Assembly (NCBI GenBank): GCA_018136815.1
Contig: CM030936.1
Span: 4,106,474 to 4,170,473 of the forward strand
Length of the DNA stretch: 64,000 bases
From: Isochrysis galbana
Lineage: Eukaryota; Haptophyta; Isochrysidales; Isochrysidaceae
Direction of reading: 5' to 3'
This document shows, piece by piece, positions 52,811 through 64,000 of the stretch (position 1 is its first letter; each line of letters starts with the position of its first letter). The position numbers and the translations under genes were made by a program. The notes beneath the pieces are model-generated. The model saw only the letters and a program-made list of their open reading frames with translations. It did no database searches and was not told the DNA's origin.

Positions 52811-54175
52811 ATGGAGACGCGTGAAGCACGGCGCTGGCCGTTTGAGGACCCGACCGCGATGATGACGGACGACCAGGCGCGTGCGAACGCCCACGACCTC
52901 GAGCTGCTTTTTACTCGTGTGCCAGCTGGCCCCATGCGAGAATCGCTCTGGAGAGAGGTGAAGGAGAGAAACCTCAAGGAGTTTTACCTCGCGTACGGCC
53001 GGCGGCTCGAGCTTGTCTTTGCGGGCGGCGACGCGACACGCAAGAACCAGGTGCTCCGGTCTATTGAGCGTGTGGAGGAGGAGCACCTCAGGCCCTTTTG
53101 GCCCCTCTTCGAGCATCTGCCTGCCGAGCAGCGCCGAACTGGCATCCCAGGCACGCTCCATCGCATCTCGAGAACAATCCATGCGGTGAGTGGCGAGCCC
53201 ATCGGCGTGACGGCTCGCGTGGGCCGCACTATGCAGGGCCATGTGGCCCCGATGCTCTGCGATGGTAGGCCGCTGGATGGCGTCGCACGTCTCGCAGAGC
53301 TGGCGGCCCGCGGGCTCCTCCTCATTGGGCCGCCCAATGTGGGCAAGACCACTGTGCTGCGTGAGCTGGCCCGGCTGCTCTCCTCTGATTCTTCGACAGT
53401 GGTGGTGGTGGTAGACAAGACGCTAGAGATTTGTGGTACCGACAAGGTCCCACAAGAGCGTGCAATAGGCGATGCGCGGGTGCTCACGGTACCTGGTCGG
53501 GGCAGTCAAGCGCCTGTCATGATCGAGGCGATTGAGAACCAGTCGCCGGATATGGTCATCGTGGACGAGCTCTCGTCCAGAGAGGAATGCCAGGCCGCTC
53601 GGACGATTATGGGCCGCGGCGCCTCGGTCGTCGCGTCGGTGCATGGCGACTCGCTGGCACAAATCCTTCGTGATCCTGAGCGAAACATCGTCTTTGGCTC
53701 AGTGGCGTCCATCACGCTCTCTGCCAAGGAAGCTGAGGCGCGCCCAGACAAGCTGCGTCAAGTGCAGCGGCGATTGGCGACGCCTGTCTTTGGAGCAGCC
53801 GTTGAACTCCGCGGCTTCAACGAGTGGATTCTGCATGAGGATGTGGAGAAAAGTGTTGATGCGCTGCTCGATCGCAGTCTATGCAAGGCGACATACCTCA
53901 CGCGTGTGGACGAGTCGGGCACTCTTGATCGTGATGGTACCATGGTGGAGGCGGCTCCACTGATTGGCCTGTACCAATCTCGCGATGGGTTTGCATACAT
54001 ACGCACTTGTAAAGGCGACCGCTACGCCACGTTCCTTGGGGTGAGCGGAGAAGGACCCGACTTTTCAGCGAAATCTTTCCAGGGCCATCACATTTGGGCG
54101 TCCATTTCAAGCGCCACGCCAAACATTTGGGAACCTATTCATCGGGCGCAGCGGAAGATCGAGTCTGACTGTTGA
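52811..54175 (+). CDS. Ycf45 / SpoIIIAA-type AAA ATPase
   Basis: Single exon, 454 residues. Walker A LLIGPPNVGKTTVLRELA at about 170-187. The family block follows: VVVVDKTLEICGTDKVPQER, AIGDARVLTVPGRGSQAPVM, IEAIENQSPDMVIVDELSS (Walker B about 247-253), ARTIMGRGASVVASVHG and the end block FNEWILHEDVEKSVDALL. Ycf45 is encoded in some plastid and cyanobacterial genomes, and SpoIIIAA is its bacterial relative; nuclear relatives occur in plants and algae, some with an R3H domain. I see no R3H motif here. The 165-residue N-terminal part is helical and charged. The start is the first Met after a stop, and no clear plastid leader is visible, so location is open; nucleic-acid binding is inferred from the family only. 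Confidence 0.92.
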   Translation: METREARRWPFEDPTAMMTDDQARANAHDLELLFTRVPAGPMRESLWREVKERNLKEFYLAYGRRLELVFAGGDATRKNQVLRSIERVEEEHLRPFWPLFEHLPAEQRRTGIPGTLHRISRTIHAVSGEPIGVTARVGRTMQGHVAPMLCDGRPLDGVARLAELAARGLLLIGPPNVGKTTVLRELARLLSSDSSTVVVVVDKTLEICGTDKVPQERAIGDARVLTVPGRGSQAPVMIEAIENQSPDMVIVDELSSREECQAARTIMGRGASVVASVHGDSLAQILRDPERNIVFGSVASITLSAKEAEARPDKLRQVQRRLATPVFGAAVELRGFNEWILHEDVEKSVDALLDRSLCKATYLTRVDESGTLDRDGTMVEAAPLIGLYQSRDGFAYIRTCKGDRYATFLGVSGEGPDFSAKSFQGHHIWASISSATPNIWEPIHRAQRKIESDC

Positions 54176-54179
54176 ACTC

Positions 54180-55750
54180 CGACTGCCACGGCATAGCAGC
54201 CGTAGATTGAGTGCTAGGATAGGTGCGCGTGCGAGCAAAACCCATGGGATCTTGCCGCACCGGGCAACCAAGAACTTGGCCATAGGGATGAAGATAGAGG
54301 TATAAGGGAGTAGGGAGGGAGACTTGGAGCTGTTGGCATTTGGGAGTTGGTGAATGTGCTCCCCCTCACTTGTGCTTTCAGGAGGAGGGAACAGCCGAGC
54401 ATACCGCGTGCTCCTACACCTACCCATAATTGTTGAGCGGCGAGCCGCCACGATGTGCTCCAACGTACTTTCAGACCAGTTGTTATTTAAGTGTGTGCGG
54501 CGACTCTGGGGACTCTGATATGGAGAACGGAACGAAACGGAGGAAAACACATCAGTGGTAGAGCGGGAACAAACAAGGGAACAAAGCAGAAAGGGGGCGG
54601 AATGGGTGAGAAGCAAAAGCGGGGGCCACCTAAGGCGCTACATCGGAGCACCGCACAAGAGCGAACGCAAGGCGGGCATAGTTGTTGCGTCAGCTCGCGA
54701 GCTCGCAGGGTTTTAGAGCTTACACTGATCCCAGTAACTTGTATCAGCTTGCAAGCGGCAACAACAAAACTGACGTCCTAAAAACAAAACTGCCGGCGCC
54801 GCGCCGCCGCTAATGCCTTGCCACGCTCGCGAGGGGACTACAGCCACAGAGTGCGAGCGATGCGCGATGGGAGTATGCGAGTGCAATTGAACCTCCACCT
54901 CTCACTCTCACTCTCCAGAAGTGGGAGGATCTGCACAGTAATCCACTGGGGCAAGAATCCTCAAAAAATGGGGCGTTGATTGATGATAATCTGACAGAGC
55001 GCAGCCCACTCCCTGCTACAGATGCAAAAAAAAGACCCTCGTCCAGATGACACCCCTCATGACATACCGTGAATTCCAACGCGGCATCGAACCGAAGATT
55101 AAACCGAAGATTAATCGCGATACGGTCATGCATCATCTCCATTGAGCCACCACGGCAAAAGTTTGCATTAAAAGTGAAATTAATAAAAACAAGTACTTGT
55201 GTCTTCTAGGCGGCCCCGCCCTCCTGCATTATTCCGTCATGAGTTCTGTCTCCCAGTTTTTGGAGGGTAGCCGAGCAGAGCGGAGCGCAGCGGCCTCGCT
55301 CGCAGGGGTATGCAGAGTTCTGCGGCCTGCGGCCTGCGGCCGTACGTACTGGTACTAGTACTACTACAACTAAAAGTAAAAAGTAAAAATATCGCTATGA
55401 AGTCGTTTTAATTCTATCTGTTAGCTGAGAGGTGATATCAGTGATCTGCCTCAATTGAGCTCTGACTGATATCAGAAAGCTGATATTAGTACTGATACAA
55501 CAACTATGAAGGCGGGGGGCGGATCCCGACGGTATGCTGGGGGCGCGGCCAGGGGATACCACCAGCGCGGAGGCGGAAGCAGTGGAAAGCCGCTTCATGC
55601 CCCTTTCTTGCGGTCGATCTGCATCTCCTCTCCGCCTAGTCTCCGGTGGATGATGTGTGCTTGTAGTGTGTAGTGTAGATGTTTTATTTTTAGTACTAGT
55701 ATTAATTAATGTTTGTCGGTGTGCTTAATCTTAAAAATAAGGTCGCGTTC
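54180..55750. other. intergenic, no assignable gene
   Basis: Mixed sequence downstream of the ATPase. Contains a locally palindromic stretch with several gatatcag motifs (55434-55495). A minus-strand frame 55142-54810 has no domain. Confidence 0.45.
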
Positions 55751-55754
55751 CGTC

Positions 55755-55985
55755 GAGGAAAAACATCTGAAGATTCTGGGCTACACAACTACTATCCCAA
55801 GGTATCCCTTGCTGTAGTCCGACATCGTCCTTAACTTCCGTCTCTCCACCTCCTCCCCTGCCCCCCTTCCCCCCTTCGTGCATCCCTTTCCCATTTTCCT
55901 CGGTTTCCAGGGTCCGGCCCTGGTGCGCGCACTACCAAGGGTCTGGTTGCCAGAGCGTGGGTTCTGGGAAGAGGACCAGATTTAG
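55755..55985 (-). repeat. LINE 3'-end fragment (minus orientation)
   Basis: Starts aaaaacatctgaagattctg, then ggctacacaactacta, C-rich part, cctcggtttccagggtccgg and gcactacc. Same order as 18325-18500. Confidence 0.7.
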
Positions 55986-56106
55986 TTGTATTCATAGTTT
56001 TATATGAATGTGGTAGGCGCACGGATTGCCCCCTCCGATATTTTTGCGGAGCGACAGGTGGCGCGAGCGGGGCCGCGAGAGCGATGTGCGATGTCGATGT
56101 GCGATG

Positions 56107-56433
56107 TGTCGCATCCGCGATTGACCTTTTTGTTGATAAATAAAATTGTTGCGGGTAAAGGGGGGGCCTTGTACACTTCCTCCTCTCGTATACTCCGTTT
56201 TTAGGTTTTCCCGCGCGACTCCCTCTCTGCTCTCTGTCGCCGCGCCCCGGTTCCCTTCTCCCCGCATCGCCCCGAATCGGTCGCGTCTCCCCCCTCCTCT
56301 CCGCTCTCCCCGGCTCCCCCCGCGGAAGCCCTCTCCCCCCTTCCCCCTTCCCGTCCGTCTTCCCCCGAGTGCTTCCTTGAGTTTCCGGCCCCCTTTTGTC
56401 TATTTCTTTCCCGCGCGGTCTCTCTTTCCCCGC
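56107..56433 (+). repeat. LTR-related fragment starting TGTCGCAT
   Basis: Starts TGTCGCATCCGCGATTGACC. Its end part, aggttttcccgcgcgactcc, is also found just upstream of the LTR at 62254, so the solo LTR seems to sit inside an older related repeat. Confidence 0.45.
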
Positions 56434-56438
56434 GCGTG

Positions 56439-57297
56439 TGACGAATTGGGATGGCCCATAGAGCCTGAGGGCAATGAGGAAGGAGGCAGACCGGCGGCAG
56501 GCGCGGCTGAGGAGACGACTTCGGAGACGCTGACGGGCTGAAGCCCGTCAGCAGAGGAAGGCGGGCAGGCGGGCTTGGGCGAGGGCGAGGACGGCGGCGA
56601 GAGCGACATCGAGCGAGCGGCGAGAGGCGAGGGCGAGTGAGAGGAGGGCTGTGATGGCAGGGGCTGGCGAGGCGAGGCGAGTTTGTAGGGCACGAGTATT
56701 ACGAGAGCGAGAGCGACGAGAGCGAGAGCGACGGATGACGACTGACGACAGGACGACGGACAACGACACCCAGGAAAACACCCCGACTCTCGCCCCACGA
56801 CTTTCTCACATAACTCGACTGAAATCAAACCCAAACACTCCGGCCAGACGACGACGGACGACGATCAGAAGGCGATCTGTCGGCGATCCCGTCTGGAAGG
56901 GGAATCGCACCATAACGGAAACGAGAGGCAATCCTGCCGCACAGGATTCCCAAAAGACTTACCGAATCAGACGAAAGAAATGCGGTGTGCCTAACTAAGG
57001 GGGAGATACGAAGAGGTTGCAAATTAAACCTGATTGCAATCACTGAAGTAGATAGAGAAACGCGGGGAAGATAGCGAATTAAACCTATTTGCGAGGCGCC
57101 TAGGATGAAGAAAGGTGGGGAAACGTCCCTTCTCTTCGAGAGAAAGAGAGAGGGAGCGCTCCACAACCCAAGATCCTGTGCGTCGACGCGAAGCTTTTGA
57201 CCGAGAACGAGAGAAAGCACAGAATTTTAACGATAAATACCGAATGACGAAGAGGAGAAGAGAGAAGCCTAACGAGTGTCGATTCGCGAATGCGACA
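56439..57297 (-). mobile_element. solo LTR with GCGTG target duplication
   Basis: 859 bases running TGACGAATTGGG to CGAATGCGACA on the plus strand (minus strand: TGTCGCATTCGCG..CGTCA). Flanked by GCGTG at 56434-56438 and 57298-57302. No internal region. A nearly full-length match is at 62254-63109. Confidence 0.85.
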
Positions 57298-57564
57298 GCG
57301 TGACGTTTTCCTGCGGTGCGCTCGAGCGCCCTCCGTGCCCCTCCCGTCTACTCCCGTCCCTGCCCTCGTGTCACAGTGCTCCACGATGAGTGAGGGTGTG
57401 CCCGCGTCGTCTGTCTTGTGCCCCCGCATGCCTCCCTCAGTCCCCCATCGCTCACTCCTCCATCTCTCCATGCCTCATGTGGGCCAAGCTTCTCACGTTA
57501 TGTCTCAGCTCTCACTCACACCAAGTCACTCCACAGCCACAGCTTCGCCAAGCCCATCACAAAA

Positions 57565-57720
57565 ACAGTTTTAAAAAACATCTGAATGGCAAGATTCCGG
57601 GCTACACGCCTACTAATCCTAGGTTACCCTGTGACCACTGCCACGACACCGCCCTTACATCCCCTCTCCCCACCTCCTCCCTTGTCCCCCCTTCATCCTT
57701 CATTCACAAAAATTGTTAAT
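57565..57720 (-). repeat. LINE 3'-end fragment (minus orientation)
   Basis: Begins with an A run, then aacatctgaatggcaagatt, ccgggctacacgcctacta and a C-rich stretch, like the tails at 18330 and 55755. Confidence 0.65.
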
Positions 57721-57724
57721 GTTG

Positions 57725-58560
57725 TTGTATCCTAGCCAACCCCACTAGCTAATTGGAGCACAACATTTCAGTCCCGGAATCCTGCCATGCCTGACGAGTC
57801 AGGTGATCTGAGTGATATCGGGGGCGGAGGGGCCCGCCTTTGTTTGTCGCACCGCGACCCATATCCATAAATTGGCGTTGTGAAAAAAATTAATTTGACA
57901 TCATGGGGCGGGAGCGCGCAGTGGTGGGGGAAAAATGGCAGCTGGCCGCTGCTCCTCCGACCGGCAAAGCTGAGCAGGGGCAGATCTAATTTTATACCAT
58001 AATACGCGGGGTGGGCCGGGAAAACAAGGGAACATCAATATTGCACCTTCTTGCGGCCGCCATCTCGGCCGCGAGCGGTGCCCTACTGCTCTGGCTACGG
58101 TGGCCCTAGATGGACAAGCGTAGCAGCGTGCGGTGCCACCGCTGCGAGCAGCCTCCTACGGCACGTGACGTTCACATTTCTAGATGGTCTGCAAGTTTGC
58201 GCTGTAGTTGTTGAAACCCGCTTAGTTGCCAGTGTGATGGCGGCATGGCCTGCCACAACTACCACACGCCTGTGGCGGCGGCGTTCGCTGGCGCGACGCA
58301 CACCGGCGGCTCGCCGGTCACTCGCGACGCACACCAACGCAATGATACATTCACGTCATCACCACAAGGACGAGTGTGGCTGCGCACTTCCAAGATGCCT
58401 AAAGAGAAGAAATCCCGAAGGCGCGTGAAGAAAGCAGCAGAAGGTGGTTATCGTCCGACGCATGAAGGTGAATCATCTAACACCATCGCGATCAAGGTTT
58501 CAACGTCAAATGCCTATGAAAGGTTGCGCTATGGTCCCCTATCACCCACTATGGCAGCAT
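57725..58560. other. no assignable gene
   Basis: 3'-flank of TVP23 and spacer. Frames at 58051-58428 are Ala/Arg/Thr-rich without a domain. Confidence 0.4.
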
Positions 58561-58562
58561 AC

Positions 58563-59789
<1,227 letters not shown>

Positions 59790-59794
59790 TGCTA

Positions 59795-60570
<776 letters not shown>

Positions 60571-60754
60571 CCGCCCTCCCCTCCCCGAATTTGGTGGGAA
60601 GAGAGAGATTGAACAGGAGAGAAGACGACAGAGAAGCTGATGAGCGTGGTGAGAAGATCGAGAGAAGAGAAGATTTGGCACCGAACCAGTGAGAAAAGAG
60701 TGACGAGTGCGCGAGCAAGGCTCCTACGGGGGGGCGGCAGCAGCTCGCGGCGCA

Positions 60755-61474
60755 ATGGCTCTCGTGTCGGCACGCTCTCTGCTCGGGCTGCTGCTCCTGG
60801 GGACGGGGGTGGGCACGGCGCATGCGCTCGTCGCGCGCGCTCCCGCTCGCCCGCGTCACGCCCTACCCCTCCGCGCCCGTCCCTGCTCGCTCTGCGCGCA
60901 GCCAGAAGAGCCGCTGCCCACGCGTGGGCAGGCAGACTCGGCGCCGCCCGCACCGCCTGTGCCTGCGCCGCGGGGACTTCGTGGCTGGATGACCAAGTGG
61001 GCGAAATTCGACAAGGAGGCACTGGGTAAGCTGGGTGTCGACGCCTTCTTCACCTATGGACTCGTGTCGAACCTCAACGCGGGACTCACCATATCCATTG
61101 CGTGGTTCAGCTTCTGCCGCAAGACAGGACTCTCTCCACTCGCCCCGGGCCAGTGGCCGAAATTCCTTCTGACGTACGGAGTGATCTATGCGACCTTAGG
61201 CACGGTCACCCGCCCATTCCGCATGGCATTCTCCGTCTCGATGACGCCGCTCTTCGGCCGCGCCATCAAGCGGCTGCAGTCCACATTGCCCTTTGCAGGC
61301 ACCCGTCCGAAGCTTAACCGCACCCTCGCAATCATTCTGGTCTCGATCGTCGGGAACATCGTGTGCACCTGCTTGCTAATCATCGCTGGTGTCTGGACAG
61401 CGGGTATCTTCACGGGTGTGCCCGCGTTCCCGCCTGGTTCTCAGCTGCCCTTTGGTCGGGGTCCCGCTGTCTAG
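60755..61474 (+). CDS. plastid membrane protein of unknown function with two-part targeting leader
   Basis: 239 residues from the chosen Met. The leader MALVSARSLLGLLLLGTGVG then TAHA has a hydrophobic core and an AxA-like cleavage site. It is followed by an Arg-rich, acid-poor stretch (VARAPARPRHALPLRARPC), the signal-plus-transit layout of complex plastids. The mature part has GVDAFFTYGLVSNLNAGLTI then SIAWFSFCRKTGLSPLAPGQ, PFRMAFSVSMTPLFGRAIKR and a last helix LAIILVSIVGNIVCTCLLII. I recall the YGFVSN..TGLSPLAPGQW pattern from uncharacterised thylakoid proteins of plants and algae. The ORF opens at 60707, but those residues precede the signal peptide. Single exon. Divergent from TVP23. Confidence 0.85.
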   Translation: MALVSARSLLGLLLLGTGVGTAHALVARAPARPRHALPLRARPCSLCAQPEEPLPTRGQADSAPPAPPVPAPRGLRGWMTKWAKFDKEALGKLGVDAFFTYGLVSNLNAGLTISIAWFSFCRKTGLSPLAPGQWPKFLLTYGVIYATLGTVTRPFRMAFSVSMTPLFGRAIKRLQSTLPFAGTRPKLNRTLAIILVSIVGNIVCTCLLIIAGVWTAGIFTGVPAFPPGSQLPFGRGPAV

Positions 61475-61479
61475 ATGGA

Positions 61480-62250
61480 GGATGTGGCAAAAGCGAAAAC
61501 GTGTCATCGAGAGTGCAACGTCACGGGGCTTCAGAGCAAACGCGGTACATCGGCGGAACGTTTCATGTATGCGATCAGGGGCCCGCTGCGTGTCTTGGCT
61601 TCGCACATGCGCACATTCGTTGTAAGAGATCGGGAAGTATCAACGCACGGGCATGAATGGATGATGGGGATGTATAGCACTTGGAAGGAAGGGGCCGAAG
61701 CCCACTTGCCGTCGAATAATCCCCCAACCATACCAACCAAAATAGACAATTTAGTTTTAAATCGTGCCCATGTGTTATAGTGGTAACATGTCTATAATAA
61801 CAATCAACTTCTCAAAAACTATTGTTATAGTTTGACCTATGGAGCGTGCCGCGACCGGCTCCCGAGCCCCAGGCGACCCTCGCCACCGCGCCCCACCTGG
61901 GACGCCCCATGCCGCCCGAGGCGGCTCGTCAGAAAGCCCTCTCAAAGCCCATCCAGCCCATCCAAACCACACCCGCGCAAGCGCGCGGGGTGGCGAGCAC
62001 TGGCACCGAACAGGTTGCCACCATGGCTCTGCGTAGCATGCAGGGGGTCTTGGAGACCCCCTCCAACAGTGGGAAACCCTCCCACCCCAGGAGCACCTCA
62101 TGTGGGAGAGCAGCTCAGCTGCCCTCCCCATGGTGGAAACCTCTACCATGAGTGCACCTGTCGCGGGTAGGGAGGGTTCACGCGCCCCCCTTCCATCTTT
62201 TGTACTTCTCCCGCCACTAGGTTTCCCCGCGCGACTCCGGGCTCATGGTC
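61480..62250. other. spacer with one C-rich, repeat-like block
   Basis: 3' flank of the plastid gene, then an AT-rich stretch (61720-61830) and a C-rich block (61840-62160) with ctccaacagtgggaaaccct. No gene seen. Confidence 0.45.
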
Positions 62251-62253
62251 ATG

Positions 62254-63109
62254 TGACGAATTGGAGTGGCCCATAGGGCCTGAGGGCAATGAGGAAGGGG
62301 CCATGCCGGCGGCAGGCGCGGCGGAGGAGACGAGTTCGGAGGTGCTGACGGGCTGAGGCCCGTCAGCAGAGGAAGGCGGGCAGGCGGGCTTGAGCGAGGG
62401 CGAGGACGGCGGCGAAAGCGGCATCGAGCGAGCGGCGAGAGGCGAGGGCGAGTGTGAGGAGGGCTGTGATGGCAGGGGCTGGCGAGGAGAGGCGAGGCTG
62501 TAGGGTATGAGTGTTACGAGAGCGAGAGCGACGAGAGCGAGAGCGACGACGGATGACGACTGGCGACAGGACGACGGACAACGACACCCAGGAAAACACC
62601 CCGACTCTCGCCCCACGACTTTCTCACGTAACTCGACTAAAATCAAACCCAAACACTCCGGCCAGACGACGACGGACGACGATCAGAAGGCGATCTGTCG
62701 GCGATCCCGTCTGGAAGGGGAATCGCACCATAACGGAAACGAGAGGCAATCCTGCCGCACAGGATTCCCAAAAGACTTACCGAATCAGACGAAAGAAATG
62801 CGGTGTGCCTAACTAAGGGGGAGATACGAAGAGGTTGCAAATTAAACCTGATTGCAATCACTGAAGTAGATAGAGAAACGCGGGGAAGATAGCGAATTAA
62901 ACCTATTTGCGAGGCGCCTAGGATGAAGAAAGGTGGGGAAACGTCCCTTCTCTTCGAGAGAAAGAGAGAGGGAGCGCTCCACAACCCAAGATCCTGTGCG
63001 TCGACGCGAAGCTTTTGACCGAGAACGAGAACGAGAGAATTATAACGATAAATACCGAACGACGAAGAGAAGAGCGAAGCCTAACGAGTGTCGATTCGCG
63101 AATGTGACA
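62254..63109 (-). mobile_element. 3' LTR of an element extending to the window edge
   Basis: 856 bases nearly matching the solo LTR at 56439. The minus strand starts TGTCACATTCGCG at 63109, immediately preceded by AGCAGGGGGG, a polypurine-tract-like run as in the TRIM at 2310-2320. Left flank 62249-62253 is TCATG and right flank is CCCCC, so no target duplication closes here, as expected if this is the 3' LTR of an element whose body lies to the right. Confidence 0.75.
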
Positions 63110-64000
63110 CCCCCCTGCTAGGATCGAGCGTCCCGCGAGGAAAGAAGAGAACCTAACGGACATCGGAGAGCTCCAAGCAAGCCACGAGAAAGGCAGAAGA
63201 GCAATCCTGAACGAGACCGAATGAGCGAAGAGCGAAGAGCGAATAAATCCGAAGAGCGAATGAAACAATAAATCTGAAGAGCGAATGAAACAATAAATCC
63301 GAATGGAGGGAGAGCCGCGCACCCAACGCCGAACCAAGACGGAAGACGTGATGAGCGACGCACCGAGAAGTTACGAATTACGAACAACGAACAATCGAGG
63401 ACCGATGAGAACGCGGAACGACAAGAATCGAGAATCGAGAGCGAGAAACGAAGAACGCGGAACGACGAGAATCGAGAATCGAGAATCGAAGAACGAACGA
63501 CGAACGACGAACGACGAACTATAAGAATAGTGCGCGACGATCGAAGAGACAAGGGGTACCACACCCGTCCGGACGATGAAGTGTAGAATCGGCGGCCGGC
63601 GCGGCAGACCGCAGGACTCAACGCTGCAACCCATCCTCTTCTCTCTTTTACGAGAGTTTTACCTGGATGTTTGGGTGGTGTGGCGGCACCCAAGTTACAA
63701 CGCGGCATCCCCTGTTCTCCAAGATATCAAAAGTCGAGCGACCAACGGCGAAAGGCGGCGAGATAGTACGATAGCATCGAGCACGTCACGCGCGAGCTAA
63801 ACGACGAGGTACGGGGGTCTCCTGACAGAGCGCAGCGAAAGGGGAGGGAGATCCATCCTCCGTGGTCGAAAGGGGGGGCGAGCCATACCTCTCTTCCCGC
63901 GGGGGGAACTATTCGGCGGCCGCGGGGGGAAAATTCGGCGACCGCGGGGGGGAACTGGAAAAGAATTCCCGTACGTTCCCGTACCGCGATCAAACGTAAA
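63110..64000 (-). mobile_element. internal region of the LTR element (incomplete)
   Basis: Contains tandem repeats: gaagagcgaatgaaacaataaat (63245-63300, two to three units) and gaatcgagaatcgagaa/aacgacgaacgacg (63420-63530). The minus-strand frame 63708-63118 is Ser/Arg/Phe-rich from these repeats. No gag or pol motif is visible, so it is non-autonomous or its genes lie outside the window. Confidence 0.45.

Noticed and set aside
56107-57297. One DNA transposon with TGTCGCAT terminal inverted repeats from 56107 to 57297
   Set aside because: The stretch 56439-57297 alone has TG..CA ends and a GCGTG duplication and recurs as a unit at 62254, so it is a solo LTR next to an older fragment.

Overview
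This window looks like nuclear DNA of a unicellular eukaryotic alga. It is GC-rich, with genes scattered on both strands, short introns (mostly 80-410 bases, GT..AG), no operons, many dispersed repeats and two 100-base assembly gaps. Most recognisable genes are eukaryotic housekeeping genes: NatB subunit NAA25, Golgi TVP23, ER PHO88/SND3 and MDP-1. One protein has a signal-peptide-like start followed by an Arg-rich stretch and a thylakoid-type membrane domain, and there is a Ycf45/SpoIIIAA-type ATPase; both suggest a complex (secondary) plastid. A haptophyte-like alga is my best guess, but this is inference, not proof.

Layout. 1-1.2 kb is a 20-bp satellite. 1.5-3.1 kb is a complete miniature LTR retroelement (TRIM) with a GATCC target duplication, inserted after the third codon of a coiled-coil reading frame. 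4-7 kb is old repeats. 7.3-11.1 kb is a PqiA-like membrane-protein gene. 11.5-12.4 kb is LINE debris. 12.9-13.7 kb encodes a secreted or organellar NAD(P)-binding protein. 15.0-16.4 kb is a five-exon MDP-1 phosphatase. 16.6-21.3 kb is hairpin-ended repeats and a LINE that lacks its reverse transcriptase. 21.7-25.8 kb is NAA25 (four exons). 27.5-28.2 kb encodes 3-methyladenine DNA glycosylase I. 28.6-30.3 kb is repeats. 30.6-32.1 kb is an unknown two-exon gene. 33.7-35.7 kb holds a membrane-protein exon and ankyrin and LRR fragments. 36.7-37.3 kb is PHO88/SND3. 39.9-41.6 kb is a P-loop ATPase. 42.8-44.0 kb is a two-exon sulfotransferase. 44.1-47 kb is repeats, including palindrome clusters and a tRNA-like SINE head. 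47.5-49.0 kb is a multi-exon putative regulator. 49-52.3 kb is G-rich DNA and a nested repeat. 52.8-54.2 kb is the Ycf45/SpoIIIAA-type ATPase. 56.4-57.3 kb is a solo LTR with GCGTG target duplication. 58.6-59.8 kb is TVP23 (four exons). 60.4 kb is a long (CT)n. 60.8-61.5 kb is the plastid membrane protein. 62.3 kb to the end is an LTR plus the internal part of an element running off the window.

The genes do not form a pathway. The most interesting part is the mobile DNA. Several LTR-type elements share the terminus TGTCGCAT. The complete miniature one carries RNA polymerase III-like A and B boxes inside each LTR. A second, apparently unrelated repeat family ends in a pair of hairpins that is conserved between two subfamilies. 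Exon joins were worked out by hand from splice signals and from recalled family motifs; no searches were run.
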